Shown piece by piece: positions 1 to 9,432 of a DNA stretch of 12,572 bases (positions within the stretch are counted from its first letter, which is position 1; each line of letters starts with the position of its first letter). The DNA is taken from contig CALKYE010000089.1 in NCBI GenBank assembly GCA_938003765.1, positions 1 through 12,572 of the forward strand, read 5' to 3'. Below the pieces are notes generated by a model. The model did not search any database and was not told where the DNA came from. It worked only from the letters and a program-made list of their open reading frames with translations. The DNA is from an uncultured Planctomycetia bacterium. Lineage in GTDB: Bacteria; Planctomycetota; UBA1135; GCA-002686595. The position numbers were made by a program, and so were the translations under genes.

Positions 1-1115
1 AGCTCGACGTAGCCGCGCTCGTCGACGCTCCGCCCGCGCACCTCGCCGCGCACGCGCACCGCGCCTTCCCAGTAGCGCACGGACAGATTCAGCTCCTGGT
101 CGGCGATCAACGGCGTCACTTCGAGCTCGACCTCGCGCGCGCGCACGCGCCAGCGCGAGGGGTAGCGGACGGCGCTGCTGGGGCTGGTCCACGTGTCGAG
201 CACTTCGATCGAGAAGTCCGCGCGGGTGAGCGCCTGCGCGCGTCCCTGCGCGTCGATCCACGTGCCGCTCGAGTGCTCATCGACCGCGCCGTCGCTCCGG
301 CGCATCGAGTACAGCATCAGCTCGCCCGCCTCGCCCAGGCGCAGTGCGAACCAGTCCCAGCCGACCTGCCCGGCGTCGAGCGCGCTGGTGGACCACTCGC
401 GGTCGAACCAGGCGCGGCCGGAGACGGCGAAGCTCTGCCCGTCGAGTTCGATCGTCCCGCGCGCGGCCATCCGAGGCAGCGAGTAGTAGTACGACGCGGC
501 GCCGTCGGCCGAGCCCTTGCGCGACAACCCGCGCTCGCCGTTGAGCACCGGATCGGTGAGGCTCGACAGCTCGAGCTCGAGCGCGACGTCGCCCTCGCGC
601 GCTTCGAGGCGCACGGCGCCGCCGCGCTCGAGTGAACCGCTCGCGCTCCAGTCGCGGTTCCACACGCGCCAGTGCGGCTCGAGCGTCGCGCCCGCGAGCT
701 CCAGCGCGCCGCGTTCGAAGCGCTCGAACTCGCGCAGCTCGCCGCGCGCCACGTCGCTCACGGCGAAGTGCGCCATGTGGACGTCGCGCGAACTCCAGCG
801 CGACGCCGAAGGCGGGGCTTCGAAGCGCGTGGCGCGGCGGAAGAACGTGAGCTGGCAGCCGAACTCGTCGCCGTTCGCCGCGCGCAGGTTGGCGGTGAAG
901 TACCACCACTCGGTCTGGAACGAAGGCTGCGCGCCGTGGTCGCGCGGGAAGCTGAACTCACGCGGCTCGCGCGCGCGCTCGAAACGCTCGTCCGCGGGCG
1001 CCGACATGGCCTGCGCGACGCTGATCGTCGCGGACGGAGTCGGGCTCTCGCGCTGGCAGGTCGAGAGCGCGGCGCAGGCGGCCAGCGCCAGGAGTGCGAA
1101 CGTGCGACGCAGCAT
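1..1115 (-). CDS. AttH/CrtC-like lipocalin-fold probable lipoprotein (C-terminus cut by window edge)
   Basis: 371 residues are visible and the gene runs off the left edge, probably missing only a short tail. The N-terminus (RR at 3-4, then a hydrophobic stretch 6-18) is a lipoprotein-type signal. C14 (LAAC) is a perfect but very early lipobox and C20 (LSTC) a better-placed but weaker one. The body shows the family hallmarks of the carotenoid 1,2-hydratase/AttH group: EWWYFT at 69-74, HMAHFA at 113-118, WFDREWST at 236-243, GWDWFALRLG at 252-261 and YWEGAVRV at 348-355. These fit two tandem lipocalin-like beta-barrels (CrtC, then Lipocalin_9). The ATG overlaps the permease stop by one base (TGATG) and has GAGG eight bases upstream. 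Family knowledge: AttH proteins are exported partners of an ABC transporter and CrtC enzymes hydrate carotenoids. There is no carotenoid gene nearby, so the AttH role is preferred. The true ligand is unknown. Confidence 0.88.
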   Translation of the reverse strand, partial: MLRRTFALLALAACAALSTCQRESPTPSATISVAQAMSAPADERFERAREPREFSFPRDHGAQPSFQTEWWYFTANLRAANGDEFGCQLTFFRRATRFEAPPSASRWSSRDVHMAHFAVSDVARGELREFERFERGALELAGATLEPHWRVWNRDWSASGSLERGGAVRLEAREGDVALELELSSLTDPVLNGERGLSRKGSADGAASYYYSLPRMAARGTIELDGQSFAVSGRAWFDREWSTSALDAGQVGWDWFALRLGEAGELMLYSMRRSDGAVDEHSSGTWIDAQGRAQALTRADFSIEVLDTWTSPSSAVRYPSRWRVRAREVELEVTPLIADQELNLSVRYWEGAVRVRGEVRGRSVDERGYVE

Positions 1116-3624
1116 CAGTCCGACCTCAGCGCGCGCGCGGGCGGGATCCTGGCCATGCGCAGCGCCGGCGCGATCCCGGCGAGCAGCGCCGAGAGCACCG
1201 CGATGGCGAGCGTCTCTGCGAACACGCGGGGCGGGAAGCTGAGGTCCAGCGACCAGCCGAAGGCGCGCTCGTTGATGACGCGCGTCAGCACCAGCGCCAC
1301 CGCGAGTCCGAGCGGCAGCGCGATCGCGCCGGCGACCAGGCCCATGAGTCCGGTCTGCAGCAGCACGAGCTGGCGCACGCCGCGCGGCGCGAGGCCCAGC
1401 GCGCGCAGCACGCCGAACTCGCGCTCGCGTTCGAGCTCCAGCGCGAGCAGCGCGCACAGCACGCCGAGGAACGCGACACCACCGGCGATCCAGCGCAGCA
1501 CGTGCGTGACTTCGAAGGTCTGGTCGAACACCTCGAGGCTGGCCTGCTCGAGCGTCGCGCGCGAGCGCACGAAGGCTTGCTCGCTCGGGGCCAGGCTCGC
1601 GCGCAGCTCTTGCGTCAGCGTCTGCGCGTCGACTCCGGGCGCGGCGAACAGCCCGAGCGACGAGATCGAGTCGTCGCCCCAGTGCTCGCGGTACGCGCGG
1701 CGCGGCAGGAACAGGAAGCCGGCGTCCGTGGAGTAGTCGCGGAACACCGCGGCGATCTCGAACGAACGCGGACCGGAGGGCGAGGCCAGCTCCAGCGAAT
1801 CGCCGACGCCCAGCGCGGCGCGCGCAGCGAGCGGCTCCGACACGAACACGACGTCGCGTTGCTCGAAGCTCTTCCAAGCCGCGTCGCGCTCGCCCGAGAG
1901 GAACTCGAGCGCGTCGTGCGCGCGCGCGTCGAAGTCGATCGCGACGGCTCGCAGCCAGTGCTCGCCGGTGTCCTGGAGTTCGAGCGCGCGGTACAGGTTG
2001 GCGCCGGCGACGTTCGGCGCACGCGTGAAGCGCTCGACCAGGGCCGGCGCGAGCTGCGTGTCGACCTGGGTCGCGCTCAACGTCGGCGCGGAGACGTACA
2101 CGTCGGCGCGCAGGGTCGAGCTGAGCCAGCGCGTGACGGTGGAGCGGAAGCTGGCGACCATCACGCCCATGCCGGCGCTCGCGGAGAGCGCGATCGACAG
2201 CGCCGCGATCGCCACTCCGGTGCGCGACAGGCTCGCCGCGATGCCGCGCGCGGCCATGCGACCGAGATTGCCCGCGAGCAGACCGACGGGAGCTGCCAGC
2301 GCGGCGCTCGCCCACAGCGTCAGCTTGGGGACGAACAGCGCGACGCCGACGAGCAGCGTGAACAGCGCGCCCAGGCTCATCACGAGCGGCGCGCCTTCCC
2401 AAGCGAACACGCCCAGCGCTGCGAGCACGAGCAGCGCGCCCCAGCCGCACAGCCGCGGCGCCAGTGCGACCAGGCGTTGTTCGAGCGCCGCTCGACTCAA
2501 CGCGGCGCGCGGGGCGCTCGAGAGGGCGTCGCGCGCGGGGGCCAGCGCCGCCAGCACGGCGCCGCCCGCGCCGAGCGCGAAGGCTTGAGCCAGCAGCGCG
2601 GGCTGCACGCTCAGCTCGCGGACCTGCACGCTGAAGTACAGATCGTTGATCGTGCGCGTGACGAGCTCGACCAGCTCGCGCGCGAGCAACAGGCCCAGGC
2701 CCACGCCGAGCGCGGACCCCAACGTTCCGATCGCGAGCGCCTCGACGCACACAAGACGGAAGATCTCGCCGCGGCTCACGCCGAGCGTGCGCAGCGCTCC
2801 CCAGAGCGCGCGCCGCTGCACGACGGAGAAGGTCATCGTGTTGTAGACGAGGAACACGCCGACGAGCAGCGCCAGCAGGCTCATGGCGCGCAGGTTGACC
2901 TCGAACGCGCGCGTGAGGCTCTTGCGGCTCTCTTCGCGCGAGTCGGCGCTCTCCAGACGCAGGTGGGCGGGCAACTGCGGCCGCAGGCGCGCGAGCGACG
3001 GCTCGTCGAGGACGAAGTCGATGCGCGAGAGTCGTCCGAGCGAGCCCGTGAGCTCCTGCGCCAGCGCGATGTCGACCACGAGCAATTCGCCGAGCGCCGC
3101 CGACGAAGCCGCGTCGTCGCCCTCGAGCAGCGCCGCGAGTTCGAGGCTCGCGAGCTCGCTGCCGACGACGACGTCGAAGCGCTCACCCAGCTCCAGCCCC
3201 AGCTCGCGCGCCGTCGAGCGCGCCAGTCCTGCGCCGCGTTCCGCGGACGCGAGAGTGTTCGCTGCGCGCAGGCCGGCGAGCTGCGGGCGCACGCGCGCTT
3301 CCGCGAAGCCGTCGACGCCGATGAGCTCGAGCGGTCGACGCTCGACGCCGACCAGAGCGCTCGCGGTGACGAGCGGCGCCATCGGCGGCGCCCCGGGCTC
3401 GCACGCCAGCCGCACGTAGAGCTGCTCGTCGACGTCGCGCACGACGTGCGTCGCGCTGCCGCGCATCGCGCGCGAGGACAGTTCGAACGCGCGGCGCGCG
3501 CTGATCGACGCGGTGTCGATGCCGACCACGACCGCCACGCCCAACGCGACCCCCAGGATCGCCAGCGCCAGTTGCGCCGGATGTCGTGCGAGGTAGCGCA
3601 GGCTCGCGCGCGCCAGCAGCGGGC

Positions 3625-3628
<4 letters not shown>
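1115..3628 (-). CDS. ABC transporter permease with two FtsX domains (AttF-AttG fused type, YbbP/MacB-like)
   Basis: 837 residues. A first helix (about 15-37) leads into a large extracytoplasmic domain (about 40-245, MacB_PCD type). A first FtsX unit follows, with helices near 250-272, 293-317 and 347-365 and the typical LRTLGVSRGEIF at 279-290. Middle helices lie near 395-455. A second half then repeats the plan: helix 468-492, periplasmic domain about 495-705, and FtsX helices near 712-732, 757-783 and 805-826, with LRALGLAPRGVRQL at 741-754. Such about 800-residue, about ten-helix permeases work with a separate ATPase and extract or move lipophilic cargo by mechanotransmission rather than forming a channel. 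The GTG start overlaps the ATPase stop (GTGA) and has GGAG nine bases upstream. Direct coupling to an AttH gene favours the AttEFGH system over the YbbAP system. The substrate is not known. Confidence 0.92.
1124..1127 (-). promoter_or_regulatory. Shine-Dalgarno site for the AttH-like gene
   Basis: GAGG on the minus strand lies inside the last codons of the permease, eight bases before the ATG at 1115. It supports that start and shows the lipocalin gene is translated from the same transcript as the permease. Confidence 0.6.
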
Positions 3629-4338
<710 letters not shown>

Positions 4339-4409
4339 CCCGCGATCGTAGGGCTTCGCCGCCCAGTCTCCATCGAGGTCCGCGCTCGGCGCGCGCAGAC
4401 CGCGCTAGT

Positions 4410-5633
4410 TCAGCCCGCGACGAGAGGCTCGACCCAGGCGCCGCGCGAGGGCCTGGCCACGAGCACGGGATCCAATTCGCCGTGCGGCGCGCGCGCTGCG
4501 TAGTGCTCCGCCAGAGCGGCGAGCAAGCGTTCGAGCGAAGTGTCGCGCGCCAACGCCACGATGCAGCCGCCGAAGCCCGCGCCCGTGAGCCGCGCGCCGA
4601 GCGCTCCGCTGCGACGTGCGAGCCCGACCAAGGCGTCCAACTCGGGGCAGCTCACCTCATAGTCGTCGCGCAGGCTCGCGTGCGACTCGTCCATCGCCTC
4701 GCCGAAGCCCTCGGCGTCGGCGCAGAGCAGCGAGCGGCGCGCGCGGAGCACGCGGACGTACTCGGAGAACTGGTGTCGCGCGCGTGCGAGCGGCGCGCCG
4801 TGGGTCACGCGCTCCGCGACCCAGGCGAGCTTCTCTGCGCCGTGCGTCTCGAGCAGCCCGCGATAGCTGCGCGGCGAGCCCGCCAGCTCGGGACTCGCGA
4901 GCAGCGCTTCCAACGCTGCGTCGCACTCCGCGCGGCGCCGGTTGTAGGCCTCGCGCGCGGCGCCGGCCTTGTCGGCCTCGACCAGGCTGTGCGCGACGAC
5001 GAAGCGCCAGTCCGCGGGGCACGGCAGCGCTTCGGCGCGCAGCGGCGCGAACTCGATGCGCAGCGCGTGTCCTTCGCGGCCGAGGAGGCAAATGGCCTGA
5101 TCCATGCCGCCGCTCGCGACGCCGACGTAGCGCTCGGCCCGCGCCATGCGCTCGGCGAAGTCGAGCGGCTCGACCGCGATCGAGTTCAGCTCGGCCAGCG
5201 CGAGACCGGCGGCGACGACGAGCGCCGACGAGGACGAGAGCCCGGCCGCGCTCGGGATGTCGCCGCGCACGAACAAGTCCGCGCCGCGCGTGAGCCCGAA
5301 CTCCCGCTCGAGCGCCTGGGCCGCGGCCTTGATGTAGTTGCACCAATCGCCCTGCGGCGATGGAGCGATCTGCGCCGCCAGCTCGAACTCGCGCGGCTCG
5401 AAGCGGGAGTTGGAACTCGCGCAGCGCACCGTTCGGTCGCGCCGCGGCTGCGCGGCGATCGCCGTGCGCAGTTGCAGCGCCAGCGGCAACACGGCGAGGT
5501 CGTTGTAGTCGACGTGCTCGCCGATCAGGTTGACGCGGCCGGGTGCGCGCGCGATGACTCCCGCGCGCAGCGCGCCGAAGTGCGCCTCGAAGCCCGCGCG
5601 CAGTGCGGTGAGCTCGGCCTCGCGGTCGCTCAC
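4410..5633 (-). CDS. galK: galactokinase (GHMP kinase family)
   Basis: 407 residues, close to the usual 380-400. It phosphorylates galactose at C1 with ATP, the first committed step of the Leloir pathway in the cytoplasm. Visible hallmarks: the galactose-binding segment PGRVNLIGEH at 31-40 followed by VDYN, with the conserved Arg33, Glu39, His40 and Asp42; the phosphate loop PSAAGLSSSSAL at 127-138; GGMDQ at 175-179 with the catalytic Asp178; YNRRRAEC at 230-237; DYEVSCPELD at 324-333; and the third GHMP motif LTGAGFGGC at 349-357. The sugar loop reads HVDYNDLAVLP instead of the usual HTDYNxGxVLP, a local departure with some likeness to GalNAc kinases (GALK2). The start is GTG, with a weak AGGA 11 bases upstream and no in-frame ATG before the upstream stop. 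No galT, galE or galM is in the window. Confidence 0.93.
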   Translation of the reverse strand: MSDREAELTALRAGFEAHFGALRAGVIARAPGRVNLIGEHVDYNDLAVLPLALQLRTAIAAQPRRDRTVRCASSNSRFEPREFELAAQIAPSPQGDWCNYIKAAAQALEREFGLTRGADLFVRGDIPSAAGLSSSSALVVAAGLALAELNSIAVEPLDFAERMARAERYVGVASGGMDQAICLLGREGHALRIEFAPLRAEALPCPADWRFVVAHSLVEADKAGAAREAYNRRRAECDAALEALLASPELAGSPRSYRGLLETHGAEKLAWVAERVTHGAPLARARHQFSEYVRVLRARRSLLCADAEGFGEAMDESHASLRDDYEVSCPELDALVGLARRSGALGARLTGAGFGGCIVALARDTSLERLLAALAEHYAARAPHGELDPVLVARPSRGAWVEPLVAG

Positions 5634-5799
5634 GGGCGCGGGTGTCCTGCGCGAGCCGTTTGATGCGCGCTGCGGCGAGTCAACCGTGCTCGACGTGCCT
5701 TGCGTAGCGACGCGACGTGCGTCTCGCGAGTTGCGCCATCGCGCGCGGCGCTCGACAGAGTTCCCATCGACGACCCCAACGGCTCTCTCGCTCGTCGTC
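5634..5799. other. intergenic gap between the DUF1552 gene and galK
   Basis: The 166 bases contain no recognisable gene family. A 45-codon minus-strand reading frame (5767-5630) crosses most of the gap and ends in a GTGA overlap with the galK start; its Arg/Ala-rich product looks like chance coding in GC-rich DNA. TTGACT on the minus strand (5683-5678) resembles a -35 element but lacks a convincing -10 partner. A six-base inverted repeat (5768-5773 with 5792-5797, loop of 18) has no T-tract and is not called a terminator. The gap is large enough for a separate galK promoter. Confidence 0.5.
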
Positions 5800-7113
5800 C
5801 TAGAGCCGCAGTGCGGCGCTGGCGTCGCCGAGCTGCCCCGCCTCGACGCTCAGCTCCTCGAGCATCGCGAGCCACAAGCTCGCGCACGGCGCGGGGCGGG
5901 CGAGTCGCACGTGACGACCGCCGGGCAGCGCCGCTCCGCCGCCCGCGATCAGGATCGGCAGTTCGTCGTGGTTGTGGCGATCGCCATCCGAGATGGCCGA
6001 GCCGTAGGCGATGCGGCACGAGTCGAGGAGCCTGGCCTCGCCCTCGGCGCGCTCGAGCGCGTCCAGCAGATGCGCCAGCGCGCCGATGTGAGCCCGGTTG
6101 ATCGCTGCGATCTTGGCCTGCTTGTCGGGGTCGCCGCCATGGTGCGAGAGCTCGTGATGCCCCTCGGCTACTCCGTGCTGCGGATAGCTGCGGTTCGAGC
6201 CTTCGTTGGCGAGCATCCAGGTCGCGATGCGCGTCGTGTCGCTCTGCAGAGCGAGCGCTAGCAGGTCCGCCATCAGGCGCGCGTGTTCGTCGAAGGACTC
6301 TGGGCTCGCCGCCGGCCGCTCGCGCCCGGCGATCTCCCCGGCGCGCGCGCGCTCGTTGAACTCGATGCGGCGCTCGAGCTCGCGCACGCCGCTCAGGTAC
6401 TCGTCCAGCTTGCGCGCGTCCTGCGCTCCGACGCGCCGCGCCAGACCCTGCGCCTGGTCGCGCACCAGATCGAGCACCCCGCGCCTGCGAACAGCTCGCG
6501 CCTCGCGCACGGCCGCGGGCAGGCTCGCATCGCCGTCGCGGAACAGGCGGTCGAAGACCTCGCGCGGATCGGTGAGCTTGCCCAGCGGCGTGTGGGGCGT
6601 GCTCCAGGCGACCGAGTTCGAGTAGGCGCACGAGTAGCCGTTGTCGCACTGGCCGCCGAGCCGTCCCGGCTCGCAACCCAGCTCCAGCGACCGCAGTCGC
6701 GTGAGCGCGCCGATCTGCCGCGCGGCGAACTGGTCGACCGACACTCCCGCGCGGATCGGGCCGTCGGTCTTCAGCGCCTGACAACCCGTGAGGAACGTCG
6801 CCGCCGCGCGCGCGTGATCGCCGGGGCCGTCGCCGTTGGCGCGCGCCTTGTCGTGGACCAGGCCGCTGATCACGGTCAGTCGCGCGCGGTGCGCAGCGAG
6901 TGCGGCGAGCGTGGGCGGCAGCGTCTCGAGCTCGCCCTCGTTCGCGGGCGTCCAGTCGGGCATGTGAACGCCGTTGGGCGCGTAGATCCAAATCGCGCGG
7001 CGCGGCGCCGCCATAGTGCTGGCGCGCGCGGGGAGCATCGCCTCGAGGAACGGCAGCGCCAGCGCGACGCCTGCGCCGCGAAGTACGGTTCGTCGTGAGA
7101 GCGGGGCGGGCAT
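5800..7113 (-). CDS. DUF1552 family protein with Tat signal peptide
   Basis: 437 residues. The N-terminus SRRTVLRGAG at 6-15, followed by the hydrophobic stretch GVALALPFLEAML, is a twin-arginine export signal, so the protein is probably folded in the cytoplasm and exported. Family features seen: IWIYAPNGVHMPDW at 41-54, LTVISGLVHDKA at 79-90, a GDGPGDHARAAATFLTG block at 94-110 and the LQSDTTRIATWM block at 289-300. Further conserved-looking acidic and histidine residues lie in GHHELSHHGG at 318-327 and the ISDGDRHNHDELPILIAGGG block at 374-393. The family's biochemical function is not established; the His/Asp-rich C-terminal part looks able to bind metal (inference). It lies 38 bases after the cytochrome gene, and this gene order is the usual partnership of the two families. 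The ATG is chosen because it begins directly before the Tat motif; no good Shine-Dalgarno precedes it. Confidence 0.9.
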   Translation of the reverse strand: MPAPLSRRTVLRGAGVALALPFLEAMLPARASTMAAPRRAIWIYAPNGVHMPDWTPANEGELETLPPTLAALAAHRARLTVISGLVHDKARANGDGPGDHARAAATFLTGCQALKTDGPIRAGVSVDQFAARQIGALTRLRSLELGCEPGRLGGQCDNGYSCAYSNSVAWSTPHTPLGKLTDPREVFDRLFRDGDASLPAAVREARAVRRRGVLDLVRDQAQGLARRVGAQDARKLDEYLSGVRELERRIEFNERARAGEIAGRERPAASPESFDEHARLMADLLALALQSDTTRIATWMLANEGSNRSYPQHGVAEGHHELSHHGGDPDKQAKIAAINRAHIGALAHLLDALERAEGEARLLDSCRIAYGSAISDGDRHNHDELPILIAGGGAALPGGRHVRLARPAPCASLWLAMLEELSVEAGQLGDASAALRL

Positions 7114-7151
7114 GGCGGCGTGGGGCGCTTCGCGCTGGAGGGAGGATACGT

Positions 7152-9413
7152 TCAGCGCGCGGGAACGGTGCGCATGCGGAAGGCGTCGAGCTCGACCACC
7201 GCGCGGAGCGCGTCGACGAGGGTGGGATCGGCCCCGAGGCGCGCCTGAGCTGCGTCGAGAGCCGCCTGGTCCGCCGGTCCGAGCCCGCGACCGAGCGCGT
7301 ACACGCTGAGCTTCTCGAGCACGCAGCGCGCGAAGGCCGGATCGCGCGCGAGGCGCCGTTCGAGCAGCTCCGCGCCGACGAAGGTCTGCCCGTCCTCGAA
7401 CTCGCCCGAGGCGTCGATCGGGAAGCCTCCGTCGTGCTCGCGCCAGCGCCCGATCGGGTCGTAGTGCTCGAGCGCGAAGCCGAGGTTGTCCATGCGGTCG
7501 TGGCACACGGCGCACGACGGATCGGCGCGGTGCAGCGCCAGTCGCTCGCGCAGGCTCGCGGCGCGCGCGGCCTCGCTCGACTCGTCGAGTGAATCGACGC
7601 CGGGCTGCGGCGCCAGCGGCGGCGAGCCGAGCAGCGTCTCGAGCACCCACTTGCCGCGCTTGACGGGCGAGGTGCGCGTGGGATTGCTCGTGACGGTGAG
7701 CACGCTGGCCTGCTGCAACAGCCCGCCACGAACCGCGCGCTGGGCCGAGTCGAGGCGCACGCGCTCGTGCCGCGCGCCGCGCACGCCGTCGAGCCCGTAG
7801 TGCCGCGCGAGGCGTTCGTCGAGGAACGTGAAGTCGGGGTCGATCAAGTCGCGCAGCGGGCGCTGCTCGCGGAGCACGCTCTCGAACAGCAGCTCGGTCT
7901 CGGCGCGCATCGACTCGCGCAGCGCGTCGTCGAAGTCCGCGAAGCGCTCGGCGTCGGGCGTGACGTGCTCGAGCTGGCGGAGCTGCAACCACTGCGAGGC
8001 GAAGTTGCGCGTGAGCTCGCTGGCGCGCGGATCGCGCAGCAGCCGCGAGAGCTCGCGTGCGCGTCCCGCTTCGTCGAGCAGCGCGCCGCTCTCGGCCGCG
8101 GCGAGCAGCGCGTCGTCCGGAGCGCTGCTCCACACCAGGTACGAGAGACGGGTGGCGAGCTCGAAGCCGTTCAGCGCTCGCACCGAGCCCGGCGCAGCGT
8201 CGGGCGGATCCTGTTCGACGCGGAAGAGGAAGTGCGGCGAACACAAGAGCGCCTCGAGCGCCGCGCGCACGCGCTCTTCGCGCGAGACGCTCTCGGCCGA
8301 CAGCGCGAGCAGGGCGTCGACCTCGTCGCTCGAGACGGGCCGGCGCCACGCTCGGCGCGCGAGCTCGGCGATCACGTCGCGTGCCGGTCGGTCTCCGGCG
8401 AGCAGTCGGCGCTGGAACTCCGTGGCGAGCGGCACGTCGAGCGGGCCGATGAGCTCGAGCTGCTCGACGTACAGGTTGCGGTCGCGGCGCGACTTGTCGG
8501 GCTCGTCGGGCAGGTAGAAGTCGTTGACGAACCAGGCTTCGAAGCGACGCTCTCCCGGTTCGAGGGTCACGCGCGTCTCGTACGCGCCCGGCGCACCCTT
8601 CTCCGCCAGCACGTCGTGGTCGGCCACCACGCGTCCGTCCAAGCGGAACTCCATGCGCGCCGGTTCCGTGCCGGCCTGTTGGGCCCACGCCAGCGCGCGC
8701 AGCACGTACGTCGCGCGCCGCGGAACTTCGAACTGCGCGCCGACGAAGCCGTTCGAGTACAGCGACCACGAGCCGTTGCGCGGCATGAACTTCTCCGTGT
8801 GGAGCAGTTCCGCGTCGGCGAAGCGGCGCGTCGGCGGGTTGGCCGGGTCGTGGACCAGGATCGCGCGCTCGCAGATCGCCTGCGCGGCGTCGACGTAGCG
8901 CTCGAACAGGATGTCGGGCATCGAGAGCACGTCCGCGATCGAATCGAAGCCGTAGCCCACTTCGTCGGGCGGCAGGTGGCCCTGCGCGTCGAACTCGACG
9001 CCGCACAGGTCGCGAACGCTGTTGCGGTATTCGTTGCGGTTCAAGCGCCGCAGGGTGACCGTCCCGGGGTCGATGGGCGGCGCGTGGCGCGCGAGGAACT
9101 GCTCGAGCTCGCTCAGCAGCGCCGCACGCTCGTCGTCGGGCGGTCGCAGCGCCTTGCGCGGAGGCATGCGGCGCGCGTGGAGCTCGCGGCGGATCTCGCG
9201 CCAGTCGTCGAGCGCGTCGATGGGCGCGCGAGCGGCGCTCTCGATGCTGAACTCACCTTCGGGGCTCTCGCCCGAGTGGCACTCCGCGCAGTAGGTCGCG
9301 AGGAAGCGCGCGGCGCGCGGTTCGAACGGGTCTTGCGCCGGCTTCGGCGCCTGCGGAACGGGCCGTTGCGCTGCGCCCAGCGCGCTCAGAGCCAAGACCA
9401 GGGCGATGTGCAT
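7152..9413 (-). CDS. secreted cytochrome c-type protein with DUF1587/DUF1595/DUF1592/DUF1588/DUF1585 domains
   Basis: 753 residues from the ATG at 9413, which opens a short signal peptide (about 1-16, ending GAAQ). Domain order by eye: cytochrome c haem site CAECH at 42-46 with RMPP at 82-85 as a possible Met ligand; DUF1587 near 121-185 (LRRLNRNEYRNSVRDL); a beta-rich insert near 205-322 resembling the xylan/carbohydrate-binding module often found in this family; DUF1595 near 345-400; DUF1592 near 412-540 (LNGFELATRLSYLVWSS); DUF1588 near 562-660, including a second haem motif CAVCH at 634-638; and DUF1585 near 678-745. These large proteins are typical of Planctomycetota and allies and are of unknown function, presumably periplasmic electron transfer linked to an unidentified substrate. 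It directly precedes its DUF1552 partner. A GTG start at 9488 would add 25 residues and overlap the upstream gene, so it was not chosen. Confidence 0.9.
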   Translation of the reverse strand: MHIALVLALSALGAAQRPVPQAPKPAQDPFEPRAARFLATYCAECHSGESPEGEFSIESAARAPIDALDDWREIRRELHARRMPPRKALRPPDDERAALLSELEQFLARHAPPIDPGTVTLRRLNRNEYRNSVRDLCGVEFDAQGHLPPDEVGYGFDSIADVLSMPDILFERYVDAAQAICERAILVHDPANPPTRRFADAELLHTEKFMPRNGSWSLYSNGFVGAQFEVPRRATYVLRALAWAQQAGTEPARMEFRLDGRVVADHDVLAEKGAPGAYETRVTLEPGERRFEAWFVNDFYLPDEPDKSRRDRNLYVEQLELIGPLDVPLATEFQRRLLAGDRPARDVIAELARRAWRRPVSSDEVDALLALSAESVSREERVRAALEALLCSPHFLFRVEQDPPDAAPGSVRALNGFELATRLSYLVWSSAPDDALLAAAESGALLDEAGRARELSRLLRDPRASELTRNFASQWLQLRQLEHVTPDAERFADFDDALRESMRAETELLFESVLREQRPLRDLIDPDFTFLDERLARHYGLDGVRGARHERVRLDSAQRAVRGGLLQQASVLTVTSNPTRTSPVKRGKWVLETLLGSPPLAPQPGVDSLDESSEAARAASLRERLALHRADPSCAVCHDRMDNLGFALEHYDPIGRWREHDGGFPIDASGEFEDGQTFVGAELLERRLARDPAFARCVLEKLSVYALGRGLGPADQAALDAAQARLGADPTLVDALRAVVELDAFRMRTVPAR

Positions 9414-9432
9414 TCTGAGCGAGAGCGTACTT

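Noticed and set aside
5768..5797. Inverted repeat after the DUF1552 stop as a terminator
   Set aside because: Only a six-base stem with an 18-base loop and no T-tract.
7114..9006. Long upstream extension of the DUF1552 frame through the cytochrome gene
   Set aside because: The extension is Arg/Ala-rich and overlaps the real cytochrome frame; the Tat signal fixes the start at 7113.
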